A DNA stretch of 64,000 bases from Arthrobacter glacialis (GCF_002909445.1 NZ_PPXC01000003.1:1-64000), one strand, 5' to 3'. Positions 17,083-26,284 are shown, counted from the first letter of the stretch. Notes: generated from the sequence alone by a model not told the origin. Program-made: numbers and translations.

Positions 17083-17880
17083 TCACAGCCAATCGGCGGG
17101 TGCCTGAATCCCCACAATGGCGAGCAATTCAGCGAGGTTTGCCACGCTCACAATGCGCGCCGCAGCCTGCGCGTCGTTGTCAGCAACACCCGGCGCTGCC
17201 TTGCCTTCCCGGCTCAGCCATACACCGAGCAGTCCCGCCCTGACTGAGCCGACGCCGTCGATCATGAAGTTGTCCCCCACGTACAGGGTTTCCGACGGTG
17301 CGGTGCCCAGCTGGCGGCAGCCTTCGAGGAAGATCTCCGGCGCGGGCTTGCCCACGTTCACGGTGTCGATGCCCACCAGGACCTGGATGCGCGCCAGGCC
17401 GGCCGCATCCAGCTTGGCACGCTGGTAGTCGTAAACGTTGTTGCTCACGGCACCATAGGGGATGCCCGCCGCGTCGAGGGCGTCAAGGAGCGGCACGACG
17501 TCGGCAAAGGCCCGGATGGAGGGTGGCTGGGCTTCCTCGAACTCAGCAATCCAGCGCTGCTCCACCGCGCCGTCAAAGCCGGTGAAACCCAAGTGGTCAA
17601 AGACGACGCGGGCGCGCAGGCCGCGCTGCTGGGCAAAACTGAATTCGCCCTGGACGTAGCGATCGTAGTATTTGTGCGGATCCGCCATGTACAGGGCCGC
17701 AAAGCTGTCCCAGTCCGCAGCGGTGGCGTTGGGCAGCAGCCGCTGTGAGGCAAAGACCATGGCATCGGCCATGGCCCGGTACAGGTCAACGATGGTTTCA
17801 TCAATATCAAACAAAACACCCTTGATTCGCCCTGCACAAGCAGCGGATTCAAGGGTGTTTTGTGAAGCGTTCAGCGTCAA
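17083..17880 (-). CDS. HAD-superfamily hydrolase (phosphatase-like)
   Basis: 265 residues. Motif I FDIDET has the Asp nucleophile and general acid at residues 25 and 27; motif II is SNN, motif III the Lys of NVGKPAPEIF, motif IV VGDNFMIDG. A four-helix cap lies between motifs I and II, as in phosphoglycolate phosphatase or haloacid dehalogenase relatives; substrate unknown. The only plausible start upstream of motif I is TTG 17880, 5 bp after the gltX stop. A perfect 15-bp inverted repeat occupies codons 6-24 (17811-17863) and may attenuate transcription coming from gltX. Confidence 0.85.
   Translation of the reverse strand: MTLNASQNTLESAACAGRIKGVLFDIDETIVDLYRAMADAMVFASQRLLPNATAADWDSFAALYMADPHKYYDRYVQGEFSFAQQRGLRARVVFDHLGFTGFDGAVEQRWIAEFEEAQPPSIRAFADVVPLLDALDAAGIPYGAVSNNVYDYQRAKLDAAGLARIQVLVGIDTVNVGKPAPEIFLEGCRQLGTAPSETLYVGDNFMIDGVGSVRAGLLGVWLSREGKAAPGVADNDAQAAARIVSVANLAELLAIVGIQAPADWL
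17811..17863 (-). terminator. Terminator-like hairpin inside the 5' end of the HAD gene
   Basis: Arms 17811-17825 and 17849-17863 are exact 15-bp reverse complements around a 23-nt loop. Read on the minus strand, the second arm ends TTTTGT and runs into TTTGATATTG. It starts 23 bp after the gltX stop, where a gltX terminator would be expected, but it overlaps codons just before the catalytic DxD motif. Confidence 0.6.
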
Positions 17881-17885
17881 GGTGT

Positions 17886-19385
17886 TTAGCCCCTAAACGC
17901 TTTGAGGCGGGTCAGCGAGGAATCCTTGCCAAGGATCACCATGGATTCAAAGAGCGGCGGCGAAATCTTGCGGCCGGACAAGGCCGTACGGACGGGGCCA
18001 AAGGCCAGGCGCGGCTTGACGCCAAGGCCTTCCACCAGGGCCGTCTTGAGGGCTGTCTGGATCGACTCGGCAGTCCACTCCTCCAACGGCTCCAACGCCG
18101 CCAGCGCAGCATCCAGGACCTCTGTGAGGTTCTCGGGCATGCCCTTGAGTGCATCCTCGGCGACGTCAACGGCGTCGTCCTTCTTGAAAAGGAACGCCAG
18201 CATCTCGGGAGCCTCACCCAGCAAGGTGATGCGTTCCTGGACCAGCGGGGCGGCCTCGGTGAGGATTTCCTCCTCGCGGGCGCTCAGGGTCTCCCCCACG
18301 ACTCCCTCAGCCTGCAGGTAAGGGACCAGGCGGTTGCGGAAATCTGTGGCATCAAGCAGGCGCACGTGGGTTCCGTTGATGGCCTCGGCCTTTTTGATGT
18401 CAAAGCGCGCCGGGTTGCCCAGGACGTCGTGGATGTCAAAGTTTTCCACGAGCTGGGCCACGGTGAAAATATCCTCATCGGCGGAGAGCGACCAACCCAG
18501 CAGGGACAGGTAGTTCAACAGTCCTTCGGGGATGAAGCCACGGTCTCGGTGCAGGAACAAGTTGGACTCGGGGTCACGCTTGGACAGCTTCTTGTTGCCG
18601 GCGCCCATGACGTAGGGCATGTGGCCAAACAGCGGCATGTATTCCGCCACGCCAACCTCGTACAACGCGTAGTACAGGGCAATCTGGCGGGGCGTGGAGG
18701 AGAGCAGGTCCTCGCCGCGCAGCACGTGGGTGACACCCATCAGGGCATCATCGACGGGGTTAACCAGCGTGTACAACGGCGCGCCATTGGGGCGGACAAT
18801 TGCGTAGTCCGGGACTGATCCTGCCTTAAAGGTGATCTCGCCCCGGACCAAATCTGTAAACGTGATGTCAGCGTCCGGCATGCGCAGGCGCAGTGCCGGC
18901 TGGCGTCCCTCCGCCTTGTAGGCGGCAATCTGCTCAGGCGTGAGGTCACGGTCAAAGTTGTCGTATCCAAGCTTAACGTCCCGGCCGGCCGCCTTGTGGC
19001 GAACTTCCACCTCTTCGGGTGTGGAATACGACTCATAGGCGTGCCCGCCGGCAACGAGCTTGGCAATGACGTCGGTGTAGATCTCCCCGCGCTGCGACTG
19101 GCGGTAGGGTTCGTGCGGGCCACCAACCTCAACACCCTCATCCCAGGTGATCCCGAGCCACTTGAGGGCATCCAGAAGCTGGAGGTAGCTTTCCTCGCTG
19201 TCACGCTTGGCGTCGGTGTCCTCGATGCGGAAGATCATCTTCCCGCCGGTGTGCCGGGCGTAGGCCCAGTTGAACAGGGCCGTGCGGATCAACCCGACGT
19301 GGGGCGTTCCGGTGGGCGAGGGGCAAAACCGTACCCGTACAGGAGTTTCGGCGGTGACAGTGGGGATCGAGGCAGCATTAGTCAT
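17886..19385 (-). CDS. gltX: Glutamyl-tRNA synthetase
   Basis: 499 residues from ATG 19385. Class I signature [11 protein letters not shown] (HIGH equivalent HVGL, residues 29-32) and KLSKR (266-270, KMSKS equivalent). Standard length for a discriminating or non-discriminating bacterial GluRS. The frame extends to 19529 but the conserved N-terminus begins at the chosen Met. It lies next to tRNA-Gln and tRNA-Glu; no glutaminyl-tRNA synthetase is in the window, which fits the indirect Gln-tRNA pathway. Confidence 0.96.
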   Translation of the reverse strand: MTNAASIPTVTAETPVRVRFCPSPTGTPHVGLIRTALFNWAYARHTGGKMIFRIEDTDAKRDSEESYLQLLDALKWLGITWDEGVEVGGPHEPYRQSQRGEIYTDVIAKLVAGGHAYESYSTPEEVEVRHKAAGRDVKLGYDNFDRDLTPEQIAAYKAEGRQPALRLRMPDADITFTDLVRGEITFKAGSVPDYAIVRPNGAPLYTLVNPVDDALMGVTHVLRGEDLLSSTPRQIALYYALYEVGVAEYMPLFGHMPYVMGAGNKKLSKRDPESNLFLHRDRGFIPEGLLNYLSLLGWSLSADEDIFTVAQLVENFDIHDVLGNPARFDIKKAEAINGTHVRLLDATDFRNRLVPYLQAEGVVGETLSAREEEILTEAAPLVQERITLLGEAPEMLAFLFKKDDAVDVAEDALKGMPENLTEVLDAALAALEPLEEWTAESIQTALKTALVEGLGVKPRLAFGPVRTALSGRKISPPLFESMVILGKDSSLTRLKAFRG

Positions 19386-19491
19386 GATGAGATCTAGTTT
19401 AGCCGCCCCCTGCAGCCCTGCCGACGAACCCAGCGCCGCTGATGTGCCGGCACACGACCGCGGCTTCCTCAAGGGAATAGTTGCGAAACCA

Positions 19492-19521
19492 TTGACAGCC
19501 CTTCCCGCAACGGCGTAACGT
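19492..19521 (+). promoter_or_regulatory. Promoter of the arsR-like/AHSA1 operon
   Basis: TTGACA at 19492-19497, 18-bp spacer, TAACGT at 19516-19521. The predicted transcript begins inside the palindromic operator, so binding there would block initiation and the start codon together. Confidence 0.6.
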
Positions 19522-19538
19522 ACAACCAAATGGTTGTA
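19521..19538. promoter_or_regulatory. Palindromic ArsR-family operator over the start codon
   Basis: TACAACCA-AA-TGGTTGTA is a perfect 8-bp inverted repeat with a 2-bp spacer. The ATG of the regulator gene (19530) is inside it. Position immediately after the -10 box suggests autorepression by the ArsR-type protein encoded next. Confidence 0.75.
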
Positions 19539-19862
19539 GATGAGCTAAGTGAACCCGACATTGACCGCCTGTTTCAGGCGTTCGCAGATTCCACCCGCCG
19601 TGACATTGTCCGCAGGGTCACTGTGGAGAGCTATTCGGTGTCGGGATTGGCGGCCCTCTATGACATGAGTTTCGCGGCGGTCCAGAAACATGTGGCCGTA
19701 TTGGAACGCGCGGCCCTTGTCAGCAAGGAAAAGCACGGCAGGGAGCAACTGGTGCGGGCAAACCATGAAGGATTGCACAAGGCCCGGCAGCTGCTAAGTG
19801 AATACGAAGCGATCTGGCACCAGCGGGCCGCCCGGATCGCAGACATTCTGGCACAAGGATAA
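19530..19862 (+). CDS. ArsR-family winged-helix transcriptional regulator
   Basis: 110 residues. The N-terminal [16 protein letters not shown] and helix-turn-helix [28 protein letters not shown] are characteristic of the ArsR/SmtB clade paired with AHSA1 proteins; there is no Cys, so metal sensing by the classical sites is excluded. Followed 14 bp later by an AHSA1 gene. Autoregulation through the operator at 19521-19538 is inferred. Confidence 0.88.
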   Translation: MVVDELSEPDIDRLFQAFADSTRRDIVRRVTVESYSVSGLAALYDMSFAAVQKHVAVLERAALVSKEKHGREQLVRANHEGLHKARQLLSEYEAIWHQRAARIADILAQG

Positions 19863-19876
19863 CGAAAGGCATCGCC

Positions 19877-20374
19877 ATGACTGTTGTTAGTTCCACCAAA
19901 AACCCCGAGGCACTGAGCTTCACCATCGTGAGCGAGTTCGCCGCCGGCGTCGAACGGGTCTGGCAGATCTGGGCGGATCCACGCCAGCTGGAACGCTGGT
20001 GGGGCCCGCCCACGTGGCCGGCCACCTTTGAACACTTCGACTTCAAACGAGGCGGGAAGATCGCCTACTTCATGACCGGGCCCGACGGCGAAAAGGCCCG
20101 GGGCTGGTGGCACATCACCGCCGTCGCCGCGCCGCACATGCTGGAGTTGGACGACGGTTTTGCCGACGAGAACGGGGATCATGTGGACGCCATGGGCGTG
20201 ACCCGCATGACTGTCACCCTGGAGGACTTTGGCGACAGCACGCGCATGACCGTGTCAAGTGTTTTTGAAACGGCCGAACAGATGGAGCAGATGATCGCCA
20301 TGGGCATGGAAGAGGGCATGGGCCAGGCCTTGGGCCAGATCGATGCAATCCTTGCCGGGCAGTCCGTCAGCTAG
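19877..20374 (+). CDS. SRPBCC (AHSA1-type) domain protein
   Basis: 165 residues. The helix-grip START/AHSA1 pattern is visible in VWQIWADPRQLERWWGPPTWP and the C-terminal EQMIAMGMEEGMGQALGQIDAIL helix. Such proteins bind hydrophobic ligands; this one probably forms an operon with the ArsR-like regulator, and its ligand may be the regulator's signal. No catalytic residues can be assigned. Confidence 0.88.
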   Translation: MTVVSSTKNPEALSFTIVSEFAAGVERVWQIWADPRQLERWWGPPTWPATFEHFDFKRGGKIAYFMTGPDGEKARGWWHITAVAAPHMLELDDGFADENGDHVDAMGVTRMTVTLEDFGDSTRMTVSSVFETAEQMEQMIAMGMEEGMGQALGQIDAILAGQSVS

Positions 20375-20388
20375 GAGTCCCTGAACGA

Positions 20389-20456
20389 AAAATGCCGCCG
20401 TTCCCGCTTTTTGCCACAGGTATATCGGTGGCATTTTGCGGGAGCGGCGGCATTTT
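20389..20456. repeat. 68-bp intergenic hairpin repeat, copy A
   Basis: Outer arms AAAATGCCGCCG (20389-20400) and its complement (20445-20456) continue inward through CCCGC/GCGGG, giving a 19-bp stem with one wobble. A T/T internal bulge and a GCCAC/GTGGC inner stem follow. It lies between the convergent AHSA1 and monooxygenase genes and is 67/68 identical to copy B at 26285-26352, including the loop. Likely bidirectional terminator. Confidence 0.9.
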
Positions 20457-20473
20457 CCCCAACCTCATCCGGA

Positions 20474-22276
20474 TCAGTGGGTGTGGTGCGAGGCTTGCCG
20501 TTGGTAGACGGGCGTGTCCAGTCCCTCCATCCGCGCCTTTAGCTGCAGGGCCAGGTACTTGGAGTAGTGCCGGCTCTGGTGCAGGTTGCCGCCGTGGATC
20601 CACAGGTTCTCGACGTTGGTGGGCTTCCACATATTGCGCAACTCGCCCTCCCAAGGGCCGGGGTCCCGTGTGGTGTCGGAACCGTAGCCCCAACATTTAC
20701 CCACGGAGTCGGCCACCTCGGGTGAGACGAGGTCCGAGAGCCAGCCGTTCATGGAGCCGTACCCGGTGGCGTACACGATCACATCGGCTTCGAGTTCCGA
20801 GCCATCCTCCATCACCACGGCATTGCCGGTGATCTTGGTGACCTGACCGGTGGCGAGGTTGACCCGGCCGTCGATGATCAGCTGCGAGGCGCCCACATCG
20901 ATGTAGTAGCCGGAGCCGCGCCTCAGGTACTTCACGAACAATCCGGAGCCGTCCTCTCCGAAGTCCAGGTCGAAACCGGCCGCGGCCAAGCTGTCATAGA
21001 ACTCTGCATCCCTGCTGGCCATCTCGGCATAGACGGGCTTCTGGGCGTCAGGCAGGATCCGGTAGGGCAGCGAGGCAAAAAGCAGATCAGCCTTGTCAGT
21101 GGTGACCCCATTGGCCAGGGCCTTCTCGGAATACAAGTTCCCCAAACCCAGATCCATGAGCGATTCGCTGCGGGAGATGTGCGTGGAGGAACGTTGCACC
21201 ATGGTGACATCGGCTCCGTGTTCCCAGAGGTCGGCACAGATGTCGTGGGCTGAATTGTTGGAGCCGATAACAACGGCCTTCTTGCCCGTCCAGTCACCGC
21301 CGCCCGGATGCTTGGAGGAATGGTATTGCGCCCCCAGGAAACTCTCCTTGCCGTCAAAGTCGGGGACATTGGGGTACCCGGAGACGCCGAGCGCAAACAC
21401 GAGTTGCTTGGGGCGCAAGGTGACGGGAACGCCGTCGCGCTTCACTTCCACCACCCATTCACCGGCGGCCTCATCATAGGCGGCCTTGGTGGCCTCCGTA
21501 CTGGCCCAATAGTTCAGCTCCATGATGGCCGTGTAGTGCTCCAGCCAGTCGCCGATCTTGTCCTTGGCGGCAAAAACGGGCCAGTCATCGGGGAAGTTCA
21601 GGTACGGCAGGTGGTCATACCAAACGGGATCGTGCAGGTGCAGGGACTTGTAGCGATTGCGCCAAGAGTCACCGGCGCGGTCGTTCTTCTCCACCACGAT
21701 GGTGGGCACGCCCTGACGGCGCAGGCGGGCAGCAAGGCCAATGCCACCCTGACCGCCGCCGATGATCAGAGTGTTCGGCTGCTCCTCATAACCCAGCCGT
21801 GCCTGATCTTCCTCCTTGCGTTCCAGCCAGGACTTGCGGCCGCGAGTGATCTCATGGGCAACACCCCGCTCCCGACGCACGCCCTTCTTCTCCTCAAAAC
21901 CCTTCAGTTCCTGCATGGTGGTCAGCAGCGTCCAGCACTTGCCGTCCTTGAGCCGCAGGTGGCCGTAACCATTGGCGGCGCCGGTCTCGAAGGTGATCCA
22001 CGCTTCGGTGTTTTCAGTGTCACCGGTGGCGTCCTCGGCCATGGCCCACTGGCTCGGAGCCACATGCTCCAGCCGATCCGCGAGCATCTGAGCGATCTGC
22101 CCCTTCCCTTCAAACGTTTTCAGGTTCCAAGTGAAGGCAACGAAGTCGCGCCAGTAACTGTCTTCGGTAAATAGTTCAGTGGCCGCGGCAACATCTTTGG
22201 CCTGGAGCGCCGAGTTGAGGTTGGCGAGCCAGTCCGCGACGATGCTCGCGGGGGTTGGATCCGGGGTGTGTGACAT
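20474..22276 (-). CDS. Flavin-dependent monooxygenase with N-terminal SnoaL/NTF2-like domain
   Basis: 600 residues from ATG 22276, which is placed 5 nt after AAAGGAG; GTG 22282 would overlap that site. Residues ~8-125 resemble a SnoaL/NTF2-like fold. GGGQGGIG (173-180) binds FAD, FLGAQYHSSKH (313-323) matches the FxGxxxHxxxY/H fingerprint of flavin monooxygenases, and GSNNSAH (338-344) is the second Rossmann motif for NADPH. The C-terminal ATGYGSMNGWL motif is also typical. Substrate unknown; the divergent GAF regulator suggests induction by a small organic compound. Confidence 0.88.
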   Translation of the reverse strand: MSHTPDPTPASIVADWLANLNSALQAKDVAAATELFTEDSYWRDFVAFTWNLKTFEGKGQIAQMLADRLEHVAPSQWAMAEDATGDTENTEAWITFETGAANGYGHLRLKDGKCWTLLTTMQELKGFEEKKGVRRERGVAHEITRGRKSWLERKEEDQARLGYEEQPNTLIIGGGQGGIGLAARLRRQGVPTIVVEKNDRAGDSWRNRYKSLHLHDPVWYDHLPYLNFPDDWPVFAAKDKIGDWLEHYTAIMELNYWASTEATKAAYDEAAGEWVVEVKRDGVPVTLRPKQLVFALGVSGYPNVPDFDGKESFLGAQYHSSKHPGGGDWTGKKAVVIGSNNSAHDICADLWEHGADVTMVQRSSTHISRSESLMDLGLGNLYSEKALANGVTTDKADLLFASLPYRILPDAQKPVYAEMASRDAEFYDSLAAAGFDLDFGEDGSGLFVKYLRRGSGYYIDVGASQLIIDGRVNLATGQVTKITGNAVVMEDGSELEADVIVYATGYGSMNGWLSDLVSPEVADSVGKCWGYGSDTTRDPGPWEGELRNMWKPTNVENLWIHGGNLHQSRHYSKYLALQLKARMEGLDTPVYQRQASHHTH

Positions 22277-22461
22277 GTTCACTCCTTTGTGTACATCAGG
22301 AAATTTGACTGCGGGATTCCTGCGGTTTCACCCGGAAGGCCGGGAGCGTAGGCTTGTCAAACGTGATTGATCTCACAAGTAAAGCCCTGCGGGGGTTGCA
22401 TGGGCGTTACACCCCAAGATTCTCCGCGCACGGCCCAGGTCCTCAACTCAAGGGAGAGTGC

Positions 22462-23832
22462 ATGTTCCAGCTGCTGCCAAGCTCCGGGTCAAGGCCGTCT
22501 CCGGCCATCGCGGCCCTGCGCTTCTCCGATCCGGTCAACTATGCGCGGCTGTTACGGACTGCTCACGACGACGTCATATCGGGTGCACACCGGCCGGAAA
22601 TTTCGGCAGGCATCCAAGAATCCTGGCGCAGATCGCTGGCTTTGGGGATAAGCCCTGACCAGCACAGCCCCAAGCACGTGCGGGAGCCGTTGGACGCCGT
22701 CAGCCTACGTTCCAGCCACCCGTTGGCTGCCGCCGTGCCCGCCTTGACAGAGCTGCTGGGCGACGACTCCCCTGACGGCCGGCAATTGCTGATCGTTACG
22801 GACGCCATGGGTGAGGTGCTGTGGCGGATCGGCAGCAAGGACGCGCTGACGCTGGGCGAATCGTTGGAATTTGTGGAGGGCGCCGACTGGTCCGAATCCG
22901 GAACTGGCACCAACGCCATTAGTGAGGTGTTGCGCACGGGTTTACCCGGTCAGTTGTTTTCCGCTGAACATCTGGTGCGCACCCACCATGACTGGGCGTG
23001 CACGGCTGCCCCGATCCGCCACCCCGTCAGCGGAGACTTACTCGGCGTGCTGGATGTCTCGGGCCCGCTGGCGACGTTGACTGCAGACTCCCTGCGGATG
23101 GTGCGGTGCGCGGTCCGGGCGGCCGAGGAAATCATCGGCCGCGGGCATTCCCTGGGCCGAGCTCGTGGGGGTACTGCCGGTTCCAGAACTACTACCGGCG
23201 CGATGTCAGCCCAAGGTGACGGGCCCGGCGTCGAACATACAGGCCATGGCATTGCCGCCATTGAACTTTTAGGTGAGAAACCAACCGTGGTGCACGCTGA
23301 TGGGCGCCGCGTGCCATTGGCGCTGCGGCGGGCGGAAATTGTGGCGCTGCTGTGTTCGCGGCAGCAGGGGTGGAGCGCCGACGAGCTCGCCTATGAGTTG
23401 CTTGGGGAGCAGGGAACCGCGGCGACGGTGCGCATCGAGATGCATCGACTCAAGGCTGCGCTGGGGCCCGTGATCGCATCAAATCCGTACCGTTTGGCCG
23501 AGTCCGTCCGTGCCCAGGTGGATGCCTGCACTGTGTGGACAGCGCTGCGTGGCGGGGATATACATGCCGGTTTAGCAGGTTACACGGCGCCGCTGCTGAC
23601 GCGGTCAACAGCGCTGGCCGTGGAGTTGCTGCGGCAGGAGCTGGATGATTCGGTGCGCAACGCCGTGCATTCGGGTGCATCGGTGCCGGTGCTTTCGAGG
23701 TGGCTGGAAACAGACATGGGCGCCGGGGACTGCGCCGCAGTGGCGGCACTGGCGCAGCTGGTGCCTGGCTCCGATCCGCGCGCGGCAGTTTTCGCCGCCC
23801 GTGCACAGCGGCTGGAAAACGAGCTGCTTTAG
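22462..23832 (+). CDS. GAF-domain transcriptional regulator (AcoR-like sensor, winged-helix output)
   Basis: 456 residues from ATG 22462 (GGGAG site 7 nt upstream); an open frame reaches 22354. ESWRRSLALGI, the GAF segment WSESGTGTNAISEVL and HHDWACTAAPIRHPVSGDLLGVLDVSG are typical of AcoR-type sensors. There is no sigma-54 AAA+ domain; instead residues ~285-350 (RRAEIVALLCSRQQGWSADELAYELL) look like a winged helix. Divergent from the monooxygenase, so probably its regulator. Confidence 0.82.
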   Translation: MFQLLPSSGSRPSPAIAALRFSDPVNYARLLRTAHDDVISGAHRPEISAGIQESWRRSLALGISPDQHSPKHVREPLDAVSLRSSHPLAAAVPALTELLGDDSPDGRQLLIVTDAMGEVLWRIGSKDALTLGESLEFVEGADWSESGTGTNAISEVLRTGLPGQLFSAEHLVRTHHDWACTAAPIRHPVSGDLLGVLDVSGPLATLTADSLRMVRCAVRAAEEIIGRGHSLGRARGGTAGSRTTTGAMSAQGDGPGVEHTGHGIAAIELLGEKPTVVHADGRRVPLALRRAEIVALLCSRQQGWSADELAYELLGEQGTAATVRIEMHRLKAALGPVIASNPYRLAESVRAQVDACTVWTALRGGDIHAGLAGYTAPLLTRSTALAVELLRQELDDSVRNAVHSGASVPVLSRWLETDMGAGDCAAVAALAQLVPGSDPRAAVFAARAQRLENELL

Positions 23833-24010
23833 ATCCCATCGGTGGGGACCTAACATCACCAACCGTCTGCTGTTCATGGACAAATTTGTAGGCCAATTAG
23901 CGGCTGCCCGAGTCTGCTGGCATTCCCTTCCTGCGGGCGCGGATGACAGTCAGAGCGTGAGGCCCAACGCAATCACATTCACCTCTCCTTGGGTCACGGT
24001 TTCATAACGG

Positions 24011-24070
24011 TTGACTTAAGTGCCACCTCCTCATGTATGTTACTCGGCAGTAGCTTAAGTTGTTAGCTAC
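24011..24070 (+). promoter_or_regulatory. Putative promoter and operator upstream of the rod protein
   Basis: TTGACT at 24011-24016 with TGTATG 17 bp later (24034-24039) is a reasonable promoter. Just downstream, GTAGCT (24050-24055) and AGCTAC (24065-24070) form an inverted repeat with a 9-bp spacer, the size of a TetR-type operator. No matching regulator is adjacent. The remainder of 23833-24010 shows no gene. Confidence 0.4.
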
Positions 24071-24104
24071 ATCACATACTTCCAACTTTCGTGAGGAACT
24101 GCCC

Positions 24105-26264
24105 ATGACCCGCAGCAATACAGGCGTGCCGCAGCACAGGACCGTCAGAAACCATTACATTGCCCACGCCGTTCTTGCCCTGCTGGTCCTGGGGCTGATC
24201 GTGTTCTTCGCCCTGACCACAACCAAGATTGCCACCGGCGCTTCACAGCTCAACGATGGCACCAAGCTCACCTCGGCCGGCGCCAACAAGCTCCAGCAGG
24301 GCGCCACCGATCTGGACGAGGGCGCGGCCGCCTTGTCAAAGGGTGCGGCCACAGCGGCTGAGGGCGCCACAGACGCAAGCAACGGCGCCAGCAAACTCTC
24401 CAGCGGAGCAACGGCGCTCAGCGAGGGCGTTGAAGACAAGCTGCTGCCCGGACTCGCGGGCGCCAATGACGGCGCCCACGCCTTGTCAGCCGGAGCAGCC
24501 AAAACGGCGGCCGACGTCCGCAACAAGCTCGCCCCGGGCGTTTACTCCGTTGCCGATGGCGCCAATCAGCTGGCTGCCGGCGGGACGGACCTGTTGACCG
24601 GTGCCTCAACCATCGCCGACGGCGTCAAGAACCAGCTTGCCCCTGGCGTAATTGCCGCCAACGCCGGCGCTCAGGAACTGTTCGCCGGGTCCAAGGCGCT
24701 CCAGTCCGGCGCCGCATCCCTGGCAGACGGCGTTGCCACCAAGCTGGCACCCGGCATTGGGGCAGTGAACAAGGGCGCTGGCGATGCGGCGGCTGGTGCA
24801 GCCACAATTAACGCCGGAGCGCAGCAGCTGAGTGCAGGGGCAGCCACAGCCTCCACCGGCGCTGCAGCTCTCGGTGCCGGCGCCGCACAGGCCAACGCCG
24901 GGGCCCAGCAAGTGAGCACCGGGGCGCAAGGGCTGGCCGCCGGTGTCTCGCAGCTCTCGGCAGGTCTTTCCGCCTCGTCCACCGGTGCAGAACCGCAAAA
25001 CCTGGCTGACGGCGTGAACCAATTGGCAGCCGGGGCAACACAGTTGGCTGGTCAGGGTTCCGCTGCGGGTGCTCCGGCCGGGGGCATCGCGGCCTTGAGC
25101 GAGGGAATGTCACAGCTGCTTGCCTATTCCAAAGCCAACCCGGCCACACCTGTGGGCGCACTTCTGGATAAATTGGCCGCGTTGGAGGCAGGCGCCCAGC
25201 AGGCTGCCGCAGGAAGCTCGGATCTTGCCGCCGGGAGCCAGCAGCTCAAGGCCGGCTTTGGCGTGTTGGGCCAAAAACTCAACAGCACCGATCCCGGCAA
25301 TCCAGGCCTTGTGGCCGGTGCGCAGCACCTATCGGCCGGAGCCAAACAACTGGCCGAGGGAACAACACAACTGTCCGCAGGGCTCAATGGCGTGCCCAAC
25401 GATGCCACCCAACCAGGACTTGTTGCCGGCACCCGTAAACTCGCGGTTGGCGCCGCTGCGGTTTCCGAGGGAACCAAGCAACTCGCGGACGGGACCACGG
25501 CACTGCACGCGGGTACCCGGCAACTGATGGTGGGCGTCCATGGCATGCCCAATGATCCCTCCCAGCCAGGCCTGCTCAACGCGGTGCAGTCTCTGGCAGC
25601 CGGATCCACCACCCTCTCCACTGGCACCGGCAAGCTCTCCGCCGGCACCGGGCAAATCGCCTCCGGCCTGACAGGCTCAGCTGGCACTCCGGGTCTCATT
25701 GACGGCACTGCTGAACTGGCCGCCGGCAGCTCGAAGCTCTCTGCGGGCACGGAAAAGCTCTCCGCTGGCACCCAGCAGCTGGTTTTCGGCATGGATGGAA
25801 CACCCGGAGATCCCGAGCGCCCCGGCCTGCTGTACGCGACCAAGAACCTGGAATCGGGCACGGAGAAGCTCGCCGCCGGCACCGAGGCACTCAATGAGGG
25901 CGTCGCGGGGACGCCGGATCAGGCCGGATCGGGCCTGCTGGCCGGAAGCAAGACGCTGGCCGAAGGTGCTGGAAAACTTGCTGCCGGCAACACGGCGCTG
26001 GCAGATGGAAACTCGAAACTTGCCGCCGGCTCCTCAGCCCTGGCCAACGGAGCCAGCCTCATGGCTGACGGGGCGGATGCACTGGCTGCTGGCAACAGCG
26101 AAGTAGCCGACGGCACTTCGGATCTGTATTCCGGCGTTTCGGCCGTAACCCCGGCCGGAGCAGTCTCATCACCGGCTCCCATCCTGGCAATCGTCGGCGC
26201 ACTTCTGGTGGCCATTGCCCTGACGCTCATGCTCCGCCGTCGAGCTTCAACGCGGCGGGACTAA
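24105..26264 (+). CDS. Membrane-anchored rod protein of Leu/Gly heptad repeats (YhgE/Pip-like)
   Basis: 719 residues from ATG 24105 (GAGG upstream). One membrane segment at ~21-40, about 640 residues of near-continuous GAxxLxxG-type heptads, and one membrane segment at ~690-710 followed by RRRASTRRD. The heptads match the xxxLxxG repeats seen in YhgE/Pip-family proteins, but the ABC-2-type polytopic domain of that family is missing. Five or six spacers containing PGL (about residues 400, 437, 488, 529, 573, 610) break the pattern. Both ends would be cytoplasmic with the repeat region outside. Function unknown. Confidence 0.8.
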   Translation: MTRSNTGVPQHRTVRNHYIAHAVLALLVLGLIVFFALTTTKIATGASQLNDGTKLTSAGANKLQQGATDLDEGAAALSKGAATAAEGATDASNGASKLSSGATALSEGVEDKLLPGLAGANDGAHALSAGAAKTAADVRNKLAPGVYSVADGANQLAAGGTDLLTGASTIADGVKNQLAPGVIAANAGAQELFAGSKALQSGAASLADGVATKLAPGIGAVNKGAGDAAAGAATINAGAQQLSAGAATASTGAAALGAGAAQANAGAQQVSTGAQGLAAGVSQLSAGLSASSTGAEPQNLADGVNQLAAGATQLAGQGSAAGAPAGGIAALSEGMSQLLAYSKANPATPVGALLDKLAALEAGAQQAAAGSSDLAAGSQQLKAGFGVLGQKLNSTDPGNPGLVAGAQHLSAGAKQLAEGTTQLSAGLNGVPNDATQPGLVAGTRKLAVGAAAVSEGTKQLADGTTALHAGTRQLMVGVHGMPNDPSQPGLLNAVQSLAAGSTTLSTGTGKLSAGTGQIASGLTGSAGTPGLIDGTAELAAGSSKLSAGTEKLSAGTQQLVFGMDGTPGDPERPGLLYATKNLESGTEKLAAGTEALNEGVAGTPDQAGSGLLAGSKTLAEGAGKLAAGNTALADGNSKLAAGSSALANGASLMADGADALAAGNSEVADGTSDLYSGVSAVTPAGAVSSPAPILAIVGALLVAIALTLMLRRRASTRRD

Positions 26265-26284
26265 CGCCCAACAGGTGTCAACGA

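Noticed and set aside
24105-26264. Regularly repeating DNA that might suggest a CRISPR or satellite array
   Set aside because: The repeats are degenerate heptads within one continuous coding frame with membrane segments at the ends; no constant repeat/unique spacer pattern.
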